Source of the DNA: DATEPR01 sp963780635
GTDB taxonomy: Bacteria > Actinomycetota > Actinomycetes > Mycobacteriales > Pseudonocardiaceae
Direction: 5' to 3'
Assembly: GCA_963780635.1 (NCBI GenBank)
Contig: CAWACW010000022.1
Span: 1 to 64,000 of the forward strand
DNA: 64,000 nucleotides
In this document: positions 37,140 to 45,524 of the stretch, in pieces
How the letters are laid out: every line of letters starts with the position of its first letter
How positions within the stretch are numbered: position 1 is the first letter of the stretch
The notes under the pieces: generated by a model
Database searches by the model: none
Told to the model about the DNA's origin: nothing
Seen by the model: the letters and a program-made list of their open reading frames with translations, nothing else
Made by a program: the position numbers and the translations under genes

Positions 37140-38096
37140 CTAGCGGACGTCCGCGCCGGCTCCGAACCGGGCCGACGCGGCTGCCTGTTCGTCGGGTGCC
37201 GCCGTGGTCACCGGCCTCGGGACCAGCGTCAACAGGCTCGCTTCGGGTGGGCAGGCGAACCTGACCGGGGCGTACGGGGACGTGCCGAGGCCGGCCGAGA
37301 CGTGCAGCCACGCGTGGCTGCCCCAGCGGGACACGCCGCGCGCCCGGGACCTGTCCAGCTCGCAGTTGGTGACGATCGCGCCGTAGCCGGGCAGCCTGAG
37401 CTGGCCGCCGTGGGTGTGGCCGGCGAGCACCAGGTCGTAGCCGTCCTGGGTGAACGCGTCGAGCACCCTGGGCTCGGGGGAGTGCGTGACGCCCAGCCGC
37501 AGCGTCGCGCCCGGGTCGGGCTGGCCCGCGATCTCGGCGTAGCGGTCGCGGCGCAGGTGCGGGTCGTCGACGCCAGCGGCGACGATGGCCTGGCCGGCGA
37601 CCATGAAGCCGCGGCGGACGTGGGTCAGGTTCAGCCATCCGTGTTCGACGAACGCGGCCCGCAGGTCCTGCCACGGCAGCGGGACGCCGCGGATGCGCTT
37701 GCGGCTGCGGGTCAGGTACCGCACCGGGTTCTTCGGCTTGGGCGCGTAGTAGTCGTTGCTGCCGAAGACGAACACGCCCGGCTTGTCCAGCAGCGGCCCG
37801 AGCGCGCGCAACACGGACGGCACCGCGTGCTGGTGGGCGAGGTTGTCGCCGGTGTTCACCACGAGATCGGGATTCAGGTCGGCGAGCCCATTGACCCACC
37901 GCTGTTTGGCCGTCTGGCCGGGCATCATGTGCAGATCGGACAGGTGCAGCACGCGGAGCGGCTTCGCGCCGGGGGCCAGGACCGGCAGGGTGGCGGTGCG
38001 CAACGTCCAGTGTCGACGTTCGATCAGCGCCGCGTACGCGACCGTGGCGGCACCGGCGGCCACCGTGCCGGCCGTGACCCGAGCAATCGTGTTCAC
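37140..38096 (-). CDS. metallophosphoesterase
   Basis: The 318-residue enzyme has an N-terminal membrane segment (about 5-25) and all calcineurin-like motifs: VLHLSDLHMMPG (about 48-59), LVVNTGDNL (about 78-86), VFGSNDYYAPK (about 109-119; GNHD variant), and LVLAGHTHGGQLRLP (about 225-239). The two-metal centre hydrolyses phosphoesters; the substrate is unknown. GTG 38096 is used. It neighbours the PonA2-like PBP as in mycobacteria (from memory), hinting at a wall or membrane role. Divergent from yqeY (79 bases). Confidence 0.9.
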   Translation of the reverse strand: MNTIARVTAGTVAAGAATVAYAALIERRHWTLRTATLPVLAPGAKPLRVLHLSDLHMMPGQTAKQRWVNGLADLNPDLVVNTGDNLAHQHAVPSVLRALGPLLDKPGVFVFGSNDYYAPKPKNPVRYLTRSRKRIRGVPLPWQDLRAAFVEHGWLNLTHVRRGFMVAGQAIVAAGVDDPHLRRDRYAEIAGQPDPGATLRLGVTHSPEPRVLDAFTQDGYDLVLAGHTHGGQLRLPGYGAIVTNCELDRSRARGVSRWGSHAWLHVSAGLGTSPYAPVRFACPPEASLLTLVPRPVTTAAPDEQAAASARFGAGADVR

Positions 38097-38175
38097 GGGT
38101 TCGAGCCTACGGCGGCACGCTCCGGCACCGCAGGGGTGCCGGTCGACGGGGAAACAGCCGGTAACGTCTGCCGGC

Positions 38176-38646
38176 ATGGCGGAACTGAAGGCGCGGCTGC
38201 GCGCCGACCTGACCACGGCGATGAAGGCGCGGGACACCCTCACCACGGGCGTGCTGCGGATGACGCTGGCCGCGGTGGGTACCGAGGAGGTCGCGGGCAC
38301 CGAGGCCCGTGAGCTGTCCGACGACGAGGTCATGCGTGTGCTGACCCGCGAGGTCCGCAAGCGCAAGGAGGCCGCTGAGGCGTTCGCCGGTGCGGGCCGC
38401 CCCGAGCAGGCCGCCGGTGAGCTCGCCGAGGCCGACGTGATCTCCGCCTACCTGCCGTCCCAGCTCGCCGACGCCGAGCTGGCCGAGATCGTGGACCGCG
38501 CGGTGGCGACCGTGACCGCACAGCTGGGTGAAGCGCCGGGGCCCCGTCAGATGGGCCAGGTGATGAAGGTCGCCAACGCCGAGATTTCGGGCCGCGCCGA
38601 GGGCGGCCGGGTCGCGGCGCTCGTCAAGGCCCGCCTGCAGCGCTGA
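38176..38646 (+). CDS. yqeY: GatB/YqeY domain-containing protein
   Basis: The 156-residue protein matches the YqeY family, with KARLRADLTTAMKARDTLTTGVLRMTLAA (about 4-32), LSDDEVMRVLTREVRKRKEAAEAF (about 46-69), EADVISAYLPSQLADAELAEIV, and QMGQVMKVANAEISGRAEGGRV near the end. It resembles the tail domain of the GatB amidotransferase subunit; exact function is not settled. Start is ATG 38176. Confidence 0.93.
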   Translation: MAELKARLRADLTTAMKARDTLTTGVLRMTLAAVGTEEVAGTEARELSDDEVMRVLTREVRKRKEAAEAFAGAGRPEQAAGELAEADVISAYLPSQLADAELAEIVDRAVATVTAQLGEAPGPRQMGQVMKVANAEISGRAEGGRVAALVKARLQR

Positions 38647-38699
38647 GGACGCGGAACCGACAGCGGGGGCCGGCCACGAATGGCCGGCCCCGGAATCTG

Positions 38700-41072
38700 T
38701 CAGCCGCCGCTGATCGCGCCCGGCGCGATCGACGGGGGCGCCACCGAGCCCTGCGGCGGCGGCAGCGAACCCGTGCTCACGTACAGCGTGATCGGCTGGC
38801 TGGTCGGCACCTGGTTGCCCTGCGGCGTCTGCCCGATGACCTCGCCCTTGGGCTCCTTCGAGTTGAACGGCACGATGATCGCCCGGTAGCCCGCGTGCTG
38901 CAGCGCGGCGACAGCGGCGTTGCTCTGCTTCAGCATCACGAACGGCACCGTCGGGCCGCGGTTGCCCGTCTCCATGTATGCGGGCGAGGGTGCGGGCATC
39001 TGCACCACCGGCTGGCCGGCCAGGATCTTCTCGAACGCCTTGAAGAACGTCGGCGCGGAGATCGGACCACCGAAGCCCTGCGCGCAGCCCGACGAGATGC
39101 GGGGCGTGCCGGACTCGTCGCAGATCTGCTCGGGGTGCGACCCGTCGGCGAAGAAGATCGACGAGCCGGCGTAGCCACCGGTCAGGCCGACGAACGCCAG
39201 CGACTCGGACTCCTGCGTGGTACCGGTCTTACCGGCCAGCGGCAGCGTCCAGCCGGTCTGCTGGGCCGGCACCACCGAGGTGCCCGGCGACACGGTGTCG
39301 TGGCTCAGGCCGTTCAGCTCGGTGTCCGCGAGCCCGGTCGGCACGACGCGCTCGCATGGCTGCTGCTGGAACGGCACGTTCTTCCCGTACCGGTCCGTCA
39401 CGGACAGGATCGGCGTCGGCGGGCACCACACGCCGCCACTGCCCAGCGTGGCGACCATGTTGGCCAGTTCCAGCGGGGACAGGGCCGCGTCACCGAGGGT
39501 GAACGACGCCTTGTCCTGGAACGACTCGAGCTGGGACTCCCGGACCAGCTGGTTGCCCGCCTTGGGATCCGGCTGCTGGCCGTACGAGTTGTTCTCCAGG
39601 GTGTTGCGCAGGCCGAGCCGGTAGGCCATGTCCAGCACGGTCGGGATGCCGGTCTTCAGTTCCAGGCCGACGAAGTAGGTGTTCGGCGAGATGGCCAGCG
39701 CCTGCGGCAGCGGCAGTTGCGCGGCAGCGTGCTCCGCGTTGTGCACCGGGTAGCAGTTGTTGTAGCGCGGGTCCTGGTACTGGAAGCACGCGGTCTGCGG
39801 ATTGGGCAGGACCGTGTTCAGCCCGACCTTGCCCGCTTCCAGCGCCGCCGCCGTGGTGGTGATCTTGAACGTCGAACCGGCGCCGAACGGGTCGCTGGTG
39901 TCGGCGGGCAGGTTGGACAGCGTCTCGCCCGCGGTGGCGTCGTTGCCGTAGTTGCGGTTGGACACCAGCGCGAGGACCTGATGCGAGGTGGCCCCGGGTT
40001 TGACGATGTCGAACGTGTGGGCCAGCCCGTCCGCGTTGGTCGGGATGCGCGTCAGCACGGTCTGCTTGGCGATCTGGCTGATGTGCGGGTCGAGCGTGGT
40101 CTTGATCGTGTAGCCGCCCTCGTTGATCTGGGCGGCGGTGAACCCGGAGTCCTCCAGATACTGCACGGCGTACTGGCAGAAGAAGCCGGCGTCGGCCGGG
40201 GCGCCGATGCACGTGGACGACGGGATGACCGGGCCACCCTGCTGCACGCCCAGCGGTGCTTTCTTGTCCAGGGCGGCGGCGGCGGGTGTCAGCGCGCGGT
40301 TCTCGACCATCTTGTCGATGACCAGGTTGCGCCGGGCCAGCGCCTGCTGCGGGTGGCGGTACGGGTCGTAGAAGACCGGGTTGTTCACCATGCCTGCCAG
40401 CAGGGCCGACTGCGCGACCGTGAGCTTGTCCGGCGAGGTGCCGAAGAATGCGGCCGCGGCAGCGCCGATGCCGTACGGGCCGATACCGGTGTGACCGAAC
40501 TGAACGACATTCAAGTAGCCGGTCAGAATGTTGCTCTTCGACCATTCCTGGTCCAGCGTCATGGCCATCTTCGCTTCGCGAAGTTTGCGGACCACGGTCT
40601 GTGCCTGGTCCTCTGCCTGAGCTGTCTTGTCGTTCCGGTCGACGACGTTGATCAGAAAGTTCTTCACGTATTGCTGGGTGATCGTCGACGCACCCTGCGT
40701 GCTGCCGCCGGAGCTGTTGCTCAGCGCGGCACGCAGCGCGCCCTTCAGGTCGACGCCCGCGTGCTGATAGAACCGTTTGTCCTCGATCGCGATGATCGCG
40801 TTCGTCATGTTCGGCGAGATCTGGTTGAACGAGACCGGCAGCCGGTACTGGTCGAACAGGTACGCGATCGGATTGTTGTCCCGGTCGGTCACGGTCGTGA
40901 CCAGCGGGAACTCCGCGCTCGCCAGGTCGGAGGAGATGCTGTCCACCGAGTCGGACAACTGGTTGGACCCTTCGCCCAGACCGATGGCCACCGGGGCCAG
41001 CACGCCGGCGAACAGCACGCCCGCGAGCGCACAGAGAACGAGGAACCTGAGCAGACCACCGGGTACACGCAC
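38700..41072 (-). CDS. bifunctional penicillin-binding protein with PASTA domain (PonA2-like)
   Basis: About 790 residues: a short cytoplasmic start, one transmembrane helix, then the glycosyltransferase domain (AIIAIEDKRFYQHAGVDLKG about 86-105; STITQQYVKNFLI). The transpeptidase domain has SxxK in GAGSTFKI, SxN in SPNTYF, and KTGT. The C-terminal part carries a PASTA-like region (GETPQGNQVPTSQPITLYVS). It polymerises and cross-links peptidoglycan outside the membrane. GTG 41072 is preferred for a compact N-terminus; GTG 41114 is possible. Divergent from the whiB gene. Confidence 0.93.
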   Translation of the reverse strand: MRVPGGLLRFLVLCALAGVLFAGVLAPVAIGLGEGSNQLSDSVDSISSDLASAEFPLVTTVTDRDNNPIAYLFDQYRLPVSFNQISPNMTNAIIAIEDKRFYQHAGVDLKGALRAALSNSSGGSTQGASTITQQYVKNFLINVVDRNDKTAQAEDQAQTVVRKLREAKMAMTLDQEWSKSNILTGYLNVVQFGHTGIGPYGIGAAAAAFFGTSPDKLTVAQSALLAGMVNNPVFYDPYRHPQQALARRNLVIDKMVENRALTPAAAALDKKAPLGVQQGGPVIPSSTCIGAPADAGFFCQYAVQYLEDSGFTAAQINEGGYTIKTTLDPHISQIAKQTVLTRIPTNADGLAHTFDIVKPGATSHQVLALVSNRNYGNDATAGETLSNLPADTSDPFGAGSTFKITTTAAALEAGKVGLNTVLPNPQTACFQYQDPRYNNCYPVHNAEHAAAQLPLPQALAISPNTYFVGLELKTGIPTVLDMAYRLGLRNTLENNSYGQQPDPKAGNQLVRESQLESFQDKASFTLGDAALSPLELANMVATLGSGGVWCPPTPILSVTDRYGKNVPFQQQPCERVVPTGLADTELNGLSHDTVSPGTSVVPAQQTGWTLPLAGKTGTTQESESLAFVGLTGGYAGSSIFFADGSHPEQICDESGTPRISSGCAQGFGGPISAPTFFKAFEKILAGQPVVQMPAPSPAYMETGNRGPTVPFVMLKQSNAAVAALQHAGYRAIIVPFNSKEPKGEVIGQTPQGNQVPTSQPITLYVSTGSLPPPQGSVAPPSIAPGAISGG

Positions 41073-41330
41073 GCACCCAGAGTACCGATCACTCCGTGTG
41101 CCCCGCGTTCTCACACCCGGCGCGTGACAGTAGTCGGTTCACTACGGGCACATGCGCGGTTCAGGTAACGGGTCGATATCACGGTGTTGGCAGCGGAACC
41201 GACTGCCTCTATCGTCCGTCAACGTCCTACGACAGGGTAATCGGATAGGCCAGTCAGGTGGCCGGTCCATACCGTTCGCCGCTAGGGGGCGGCGAATCGG
41301 AGTCGGGACGACGCTAGGAGCTGGGGGAAG

Positions 41331-41639
41331 ATGATTTTCGACCAGTCGGACTGGCGGGTGAGCGCGTCCTGTCGCGACGAGGACCCGGACGGATTGTTCG
41401 TCCGGGGCGCCGAGCAGCGACGTGCGAAGCTGGTCTGTCTTAACTGTCCGGTACGTACCGAATGTCTAGCCGAAGCGCTGGACAACCGAATCGAGTTCGG
41501 CGTGTGGGGCGGCATGACCGAACGCGAGCGCAGAGCATTACTCCGCCGCAGACCTGACGTCGAGTCCTGGCAGGAGCTGCTGGCCGAGGCCAAACGCCGC
41601 TACGGGACCGACTACGCGACCGACTACGCCGTCGGCTGA
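41331..41639 (+). CDS. WhiB-family transcriptional regulator (WhiB4-like)
   Basis: The 102-residue iron-sulfur protein has the four WhiB cysteines C14, C36, C39 and C45 (C-x2-C-x5-C), then the GVWGG turn (57-61) and a basic tail that binds DNA (MTERERRALLRRRP). The cluster senses oxygen/redox state. ATG 41331 follows GGGGGAAG. The neighbourhood (PonA2-like PBP, two ArsA ATPases) is that of mycobacterial whiB4 as I recall it; the subtype is an inference. Tail-to-tail with arsA genes, 2-base gap. Confidence 0.94.
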   Translation: MIFDQSDWRVSASCRDEDPDGLFVRGAEQRRAKLVCLNCPVRTECLAEALDNRIEFGVWGGMTERERRALLRRRPDVESWQELLAEAKRRYGTDYATDYAVG

Positions 41640-41641
41640 CG

Positions 41642-42781
41642 CTATTCGCCGGCCAGCCGCATCGAGATCTCGCGCAGGCCGGCGAGATCGTGGACGTCGG
41701 CGGGCAGCGCGGGCACACCGACCACCGCGACCGCGGGATGGGCTTTGGTGAACCGGGCCAGCAATCGCTTCTCCCGGCCCGCCACTGCCACGCGGTCCGC
41801 GTGCACGCGCAGCACCGCCGACGCCACCGGCGCCGTGCCGGTGCGTTCGAGCTCGTCCGCGGTGCCCTGCGCCCTGCCCGCAGGCAGTTCGGCGAGGACC
41901 GGGTGGGTCCGGTTGACCACCAGGCCGGCCAGCGGCATGTCTTCGGCGGCAAGGCGTTCCACGAAGTACGAGGCCTCGCGCAACGCGTCCGCCTCCGGGG
42001 TCGCGACGACGAGGAACGCGGTCCCGGGGGAGCGCAGCAGCGTGTAGGTCGCGGTGGCGCGCTCGCGGAATCCGCCGAACATGCTGTCGAACGCCTGCAC
42101 GAAGGCGGAGGCGTCCTGCAGCAGCTGACCGCCGATGATCGTGGACACGGCCTTGGCGAACAGGCCGAACCCGGCGCCGACCAGCTTGCGGATACCGAGC
42201 CCGCCCGCCCGCGCCGGCGCGGAGAGCATCCGGATGATCCGGCCGTCCAGCACCGTGGACAGCCGCTGTGGCGCGTCCAGGAAGTCCAGTGCCGACCTGC
42301 TGGGCGGGGTGTCCACCACGATCAGGTCCCAGTCGCCGGTCGCGGCCAGCTGCCCCAGCTTCTCCATCGCCATGTACTCCTGCGTGCCGGAGAACGACGT
42401 GGAAATTGTGCGGTAGAAGGGATTCGCCAGAATCTGCTCGGCCCGGCCCGGTCCGGCGGTGTTCATCACCATGTCGTCGAAGGTGCGCCGCATGTCCAGC
42501 ATCATCGCGGACAGCTCACCCTTGGGCTCGAAGCCGGCGACCCGCACCGGCCGCGGCTGGTTGCCCAGCTCGCGCAGGCCGAGCGACTGGGCGAGCCGCC
42601 GCGCCGGGTCGATGGTCAGGACCACTGTCCGCCTGCCGCGTTCCGCGGCGCGCACCGCGAGTGCCGCCGCGGTCGTGGTCTTGCCCACGCCACCGGAGCC
42701 GCAGCACATGATCACGCGCGTGTCCGGGTTGTCCAGCAGCGCGTCGACGTCGACCATGGGCGGGCGGTAGGTCCCGGTCAC
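41642..42781 (-). CDS. ArsA-type anion-transporting ATPase
   Basis: The 379-residue P-loop ATPase has the deviant Walker A MCCGSGGVGKTTTAAAL (about 25-41) with the signature lysine, switch region VLTIDPARRLAQSLGL (about 54-69) and VVDTPPSRSALDFLDAP (about 155-171). Together with the adjacent paralogue upstream it probably forms a heterocomplex, as in mycobacterial BagA/BagB-type proteins. The start overlaps the upstream gene by four bases (ATGA). No arsenic gene is nearby. Confidence 0.9.
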   Translation of the reverse strand: MTGTYRPPMVDVDALLDNPDTRVIMCCGSGGVGKTTTAAALAVRAAERGRRTVVLTIDPARRLAQSLGLRELGNQPRPVRVAGFEPKGELSAMMLDMRRTFDDMVMNTAGPGRAEQILANPFYRTISTSFSGTQEYMAMEKLGQLAATGDWDLIVVDTPPSRSALDFLDAPQRLSTVLDGRIIRMLSAPARAGGLGIRKLVGAGFGLFAKAVSTIIGGQLLQDASAFVQAFDSMFGGFRERATATYTLLRSPGTAFLVVATPEADALREASYFVERLAAEDMPLAGLVVNRTHPVLAELPAGRAQGTADELERTGTAPVASAVLRVHADRVAVAGREKRLLARFTKAHPAVAVVGVPALPADVHDLAGLREISMRLAGE

Positions 42782-43812
42782 CGCACACCCTGCTCGATCA
42801 TCGTCTCGGCCAGTTCGTACAGCGCCGCCACGTCCACCCCGTCGGTCAGCTCGGGCAGGTCGACCGACGGCAGGTCCACCGCCGCCAGTTGCTTGCGTGA
42901 CCGCCGCTCGGCGCGTACCCGCGTCGCGTGCTCGCCGGTCTCGGCGACGAGATCGGCCAGCACGTCCTCGGTCAGCGTGAGGCCCGCCTTCTTCAGTTCG
43001 ACACCGATCTCGGCCTGGTCGATCCGCCCGGCGGCCGCGCTGTCCACTGTGGATGCGGGCAGTCGTGCGGGCTGGATGCGGTTCACGAACACGGTGCCCG
43101 GCCGCAGATCCGCGGTGTCCAGCTCGGTGACCGCGTCCAGGGTCTCGCGCACCGGCATCTCCTCCAGCAGGGTGACCAGGTGCACGGCCGTGTCGCCGGA
43201 GTGCAGCAGCCGCGCCACACCCTCGCTCTGGCCCTTGATCGGGCCGACCTTCGCCAGATCGACCATGGCCTTGGTCACGTCGAGGAACTTCACGATCCGG
43301 CCGGTCGGCGGGGCGTCCAGCACGACGGCGTCGTAGCGGTGCCGCCCGTTGTCCTCGGTGCGCCCGACGGTTTCCTTGATCTTGCCGGTGAACAGCACGT
43401 CCCGCAGGCCCGGCGCGAGGGTGGTCGCGAACTCCACCGCGCCCATCCGGCGCAGCGTGCGGCCGGCGAAGCCCAGGTTGTAGAACATCGCCAGGTACTC
43501 CAGCAGCGCGGCCTCCGCGTCCACCGCGAGTGCGAACACCTCACCGTCACCGGGCACGGACGCGATCCGCTGCTCGGCGTAGGGCAGTGGCGCGCTGTCC
43601 CACAGCTGCGCGATGCCCTGCCTGCCCTCGACCTCGATGAGCAGCACCCGGTGCCCCGGTCGCTTGGTGGCCAGCGCGACGGCGAGCGCGGCGGCCGTGG
43701 TGGTCTTACCGGTGCCGCCCTTGCCGGTCACGATGTGCAGGCGGGCGCGGGTGAGCTGGTCGGACCAGCCGTGCGTCCCGGATGCCGTGGATTTCGCGGC
43801 CGTCGATGTCAC
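42778..43812 (-). CDS. ArsA-type ATPase, partner paralogue
   Basis: The 344-residue paralogue has Walker A VTGKGGTGKTTTAAAL (about 29-44), VLLIEVEGRQGIAQLWDS (switch I-like), YDAVVLDAPPTGRIVKFLDV, and VVFVNRIQPARLP. It is the first gene of the pair and overlaps the next gene's start by 4 bases, so the proteins are probably made in equal amounts. Soluble; may be involved in guiding or redox-regulated targeting of membrane proteins, unknown client. Confidence 0.9.
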   Translation of the reverse strand: MTSTAAKSTASGTHGWSDQLTRARLHIVTGKGGTGKTTTAAALAVALATKRPGHRVLLIEVEGRQGIAQLWDSAPLPYAEQRIASVPGDGEVFALAVDAEAALLEYLAMFYNLGFAGRTLRRMGAVEFATTLAPGLRDVLFTGKIKETVGRTEDNGRHRYDAVVLDAPPTGRIVKFLDVTKAMVDLAKVGPIKGQSEGVARLLHSGDTAVHLVTLLEEMPVRETLDAVTELDTADLRPGTVFVNRIQPARLPASTVDSAAAGRIDQAEIGVELKKAGLTLTEDVLADLVAETGEHATRVRAERRSRKQLAAVDLPSVDLPELTDGVDVAALYELAETMIEQGVR

Positions 43813-43828
43813 ACTGCCAGCGTAAACG

Positions 43829-44080
43829 CTAGTTCGTGTGCAACAGCACGAGCAGCGTCATGGCCAGCACGAATGCCAGGCCCCACCCGACCAGAACGGG
43901 CAACAGGCCGACGATCGCCAGCGTCAGCCCGGCCGCCACGATGAGCGCGGCCAGTCCGGTGCCGACCACGGTCAGATGGGTCGCACCCCTGCGGTCGCGG
44001 GCCTGGGCCATCGCCACCAGGACGAGCACCAGTCCCTCGGCGCCGAACACGGCGCCCGGAATCACGTGCCACACGTCCAC
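43829..44080 (-). CDS. small membrane protein
   Basis: The 83-residue product has three hydrophobic stretches: VIPGAVFGAEGLVLVLVAMA (about 5-24), VVGTGLAALIVAAGLTLAIVG (about 36-56) and LLPVLVGWGLAFVLAMTLLVLLH (about 57-79). GTG 44080 gives VDVWHVIPG; GTG 44074 is also possible. It is divergent from the DUF4177-like gene and upstream of the ArsA pair on the same strand (16-base gap to the ArsA partner). Unknown function. Confidence 0.65.
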   Translation of the reverse strand: MDVWHVIPGAVFGAEGLVLVLVAMAQARDRRGATHLTVVGTGLAALIVAAGLTLAIVGLLPVLVGWGLAFVLAMTLLVLLHTN

Positions 44081-44125
44081 ATGGCCACGGTAGCGCCGCT
44101 GCTCACCCCGGCTAGGGTGACGGCC

Positions 44126-44284
44126 ATGACGAAGTGGGAGTACGCCACGATCCCCCTGCTGATCCACGCCACGAAGCAGATCCTCGACCAGTGGGGCGAG
44201 GACGGCTGGGAGCTGGTCACCGTGCTGGCCGGCCCGTCCGGCGACCAGCTCGTCGCCTACCTCAAGCGCCCGAAGGGCCAGTGA
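44126..44284 (+). CDS. DUF4177-like small protein
   Basis: A 52-residue protein, MTKWEYATIPLLIHATKQIL then DQWGEDGWELVTVLAGPSGD and LVAYLKRPKG. The WEY ... L---G-EGWELV pattern is that of DUF4177 proteins; an Rv3678A-like gene occupies the same place before ridA in mycobacteria. Its stop overlaps the next start (TGATG), indicating coupling. Function unknown. Confidence 0.85.
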   Translation: MTKWEYATIPLLIHATKQILDQWGEDGWELVTVLAGPSGDQLVAYLKRPKGQ

Positions 44285-44745
44285 TGGCGGCCTCCTGGAG
44301 CGAGCGGCTCGTCGAGCTGGGCATCGAACTGCCCGAGGTCGCCAAGCCGGTGGCCGCGTACGTGCCCGCGGTGCGCTCCGGATCCTTCGTCTACACCTCC
44401 GGCCAGCTGCCGTTCGTGGCGGGCACGCTCGCCGCGACCGGCAAGGTCGGCGCCGAGCTGAGCCCGGAGGAGGCCAAGCGGCAGGCCCGCACCTGCGCAC
44501 TGAACGCGCTCGCCGCCGTGCACGCGCTGGTGGGCATCGACGCGGTGGTCCGGATCGTCAAGGTGGTCGGCTTCGTGGCCTCGGCCGAGGGTTTCACCGG
44601 GCAGCCGGCCGTGGTCAACGGCGCGTCCGAGCTGTTCGGGGAGATCTTCGGCGAGGCAGGGCAACACGCCCGGTCCGCCGTCGGCGTGGCGGAACTACCG
44701 CTCAGCGCTCCGGTCGAGGTCGAACTGATAATCGAGGTCGGCTAG
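44284..44745 (+). CDS. RidA family protein (reactive imine/enamine deaminase)
   Basis: The 153-residue YjgF/RidA-fold protein shows AYVPAVRSGSFVYTSGQLPFVAGTL (about 25-49), a helix with QARTCALNALAAVHALVG, and VVRIVKVVGFVASAEGFTGQPAVVNGASELFGEIFGEAGQHARSAVGVAELPLSAPVEVELIIEV at the end. The conserved Arg (in HARSAVGVAELP) is present. RidA hydrolyses reactive imines from PLP enzymes. It is translationally coupled to the upstream DUF4177-like gene. Confidence 0.93.
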   Translation: MAASWSERLVELGIELPEVAKPVAAYVPAVRSGSFVYTSGQLPFVAGTLAATGKVGAELSPEEAKRQARTCALNALAAVHALVGIDAVVRIVKVVGFVASAEGFTGQPAVVNGASELFGEIFGEAGQHARSAVGVAELPLSAPVEVELIIEVG

Positions 44746-44820
44746 TTAGCCGGACCAGCTCCATCACGTTTGGTGAGCGTGGCACACTCGGGTCACCCAT
44801 TCGAGGGACGGTGATCACCT

Positions 44821-45477
44821 ATGGGTGAGGCTGCCGAGTCGGCCTGCCACGAGTTGTTGCTCCGCCTAGCCGGACGCCTGCCGGATCGCCAGCTCTGGCG
44901 CTTCCGTGACTGGCTGGCCGTCGGCGCACTCCCGGAGCTCAGCCACGTGCTGCCGCTGACCCTGCTGCGCGAGCGGGTCGGCCTGATGGACGACGAGTTC
45001 CGCTTGATGGACATCGCGCTGCGCGCGCACAGCCTCGACCTCGGTCTGCTCAGCTCGGTCCGCGAGCTGTACGAGCTGCCCGAGCTCGAGTACTCGTTCG
45101 CCGAGCACGACCCCGAGGCATCCACCCGGCACAGCCTGGGCGACCAGCTGGCCGTGCTGCTCGCCGCGTTGCTGCGCGGCCGGTCGTCGGTCGGCGAGGT
45201 TCGCGCCACCTGGCGCCGCCCCCGGCACCCCGCCGCGCACTCCGGCCCGATCGAGATCCGGCGCGTGCTGCTGGTCACCGCGTCCGGCGACCACGCCGCG
45301 CTCACCGGTGAGCTGCAGCGCGTGCAGCGGGCCGTCGGCGAACCCGATCCGTGTGTCGAGGTACTGCCCGAGGGCATCGCCACGCCGCTGTACCACCGGG
45401 CCGCGCTGGCGGCCAGCGAACTGCTGTGTGTCGGTGCGGACGATCCGTACGGCCAGCTGGCGCACAGCGGTCGCTGA
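44821..45477 (+). CDS. hypothetical protein
   Basis: A 218-residue mostly helical protein, family not recognised. The N-terminal half (ESACHELLLRLAGRLPDRQLWRFRDWLAVG) is amphipathic; the middle is Leu-rich (LLAALLRGRS); and a second alpha/beta part (IEIRRVLLVTASGDHAALTGELQRVQRAVG ... ASELLCVG) looks like a Rossmann-type strand-helix. ATG 44821. The next gene (47 bases away) has a similar opening with helices and LELVTASLVAGRIPLS, so both may be lineage-specific partners. Confidence 0.6.
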   Translation: MGEAAESACHELLLRLAGRLPDRQLWRFRDWLAVGALPELSHVLPLTLLRERVGLMDDEFRLMDIALRAHSLDLGLLSSVRELYELPELEYSFAEHDPEASTRHSLGDQLAVLLAALLRGRSSVGEVRATWRRPRHPAAHSGPIEIRRVLLVTASGDHAALTGELQRVQRAVGEPDPCVEVLPEGIATPLYHRAALAASELLCVGADDPYGQLAHSGR

Positions 45478-45524
45478 ACGACTTGAGCCGAGAACCACTC
45501 ACGCCAATCGGAAGGAGACCTGGC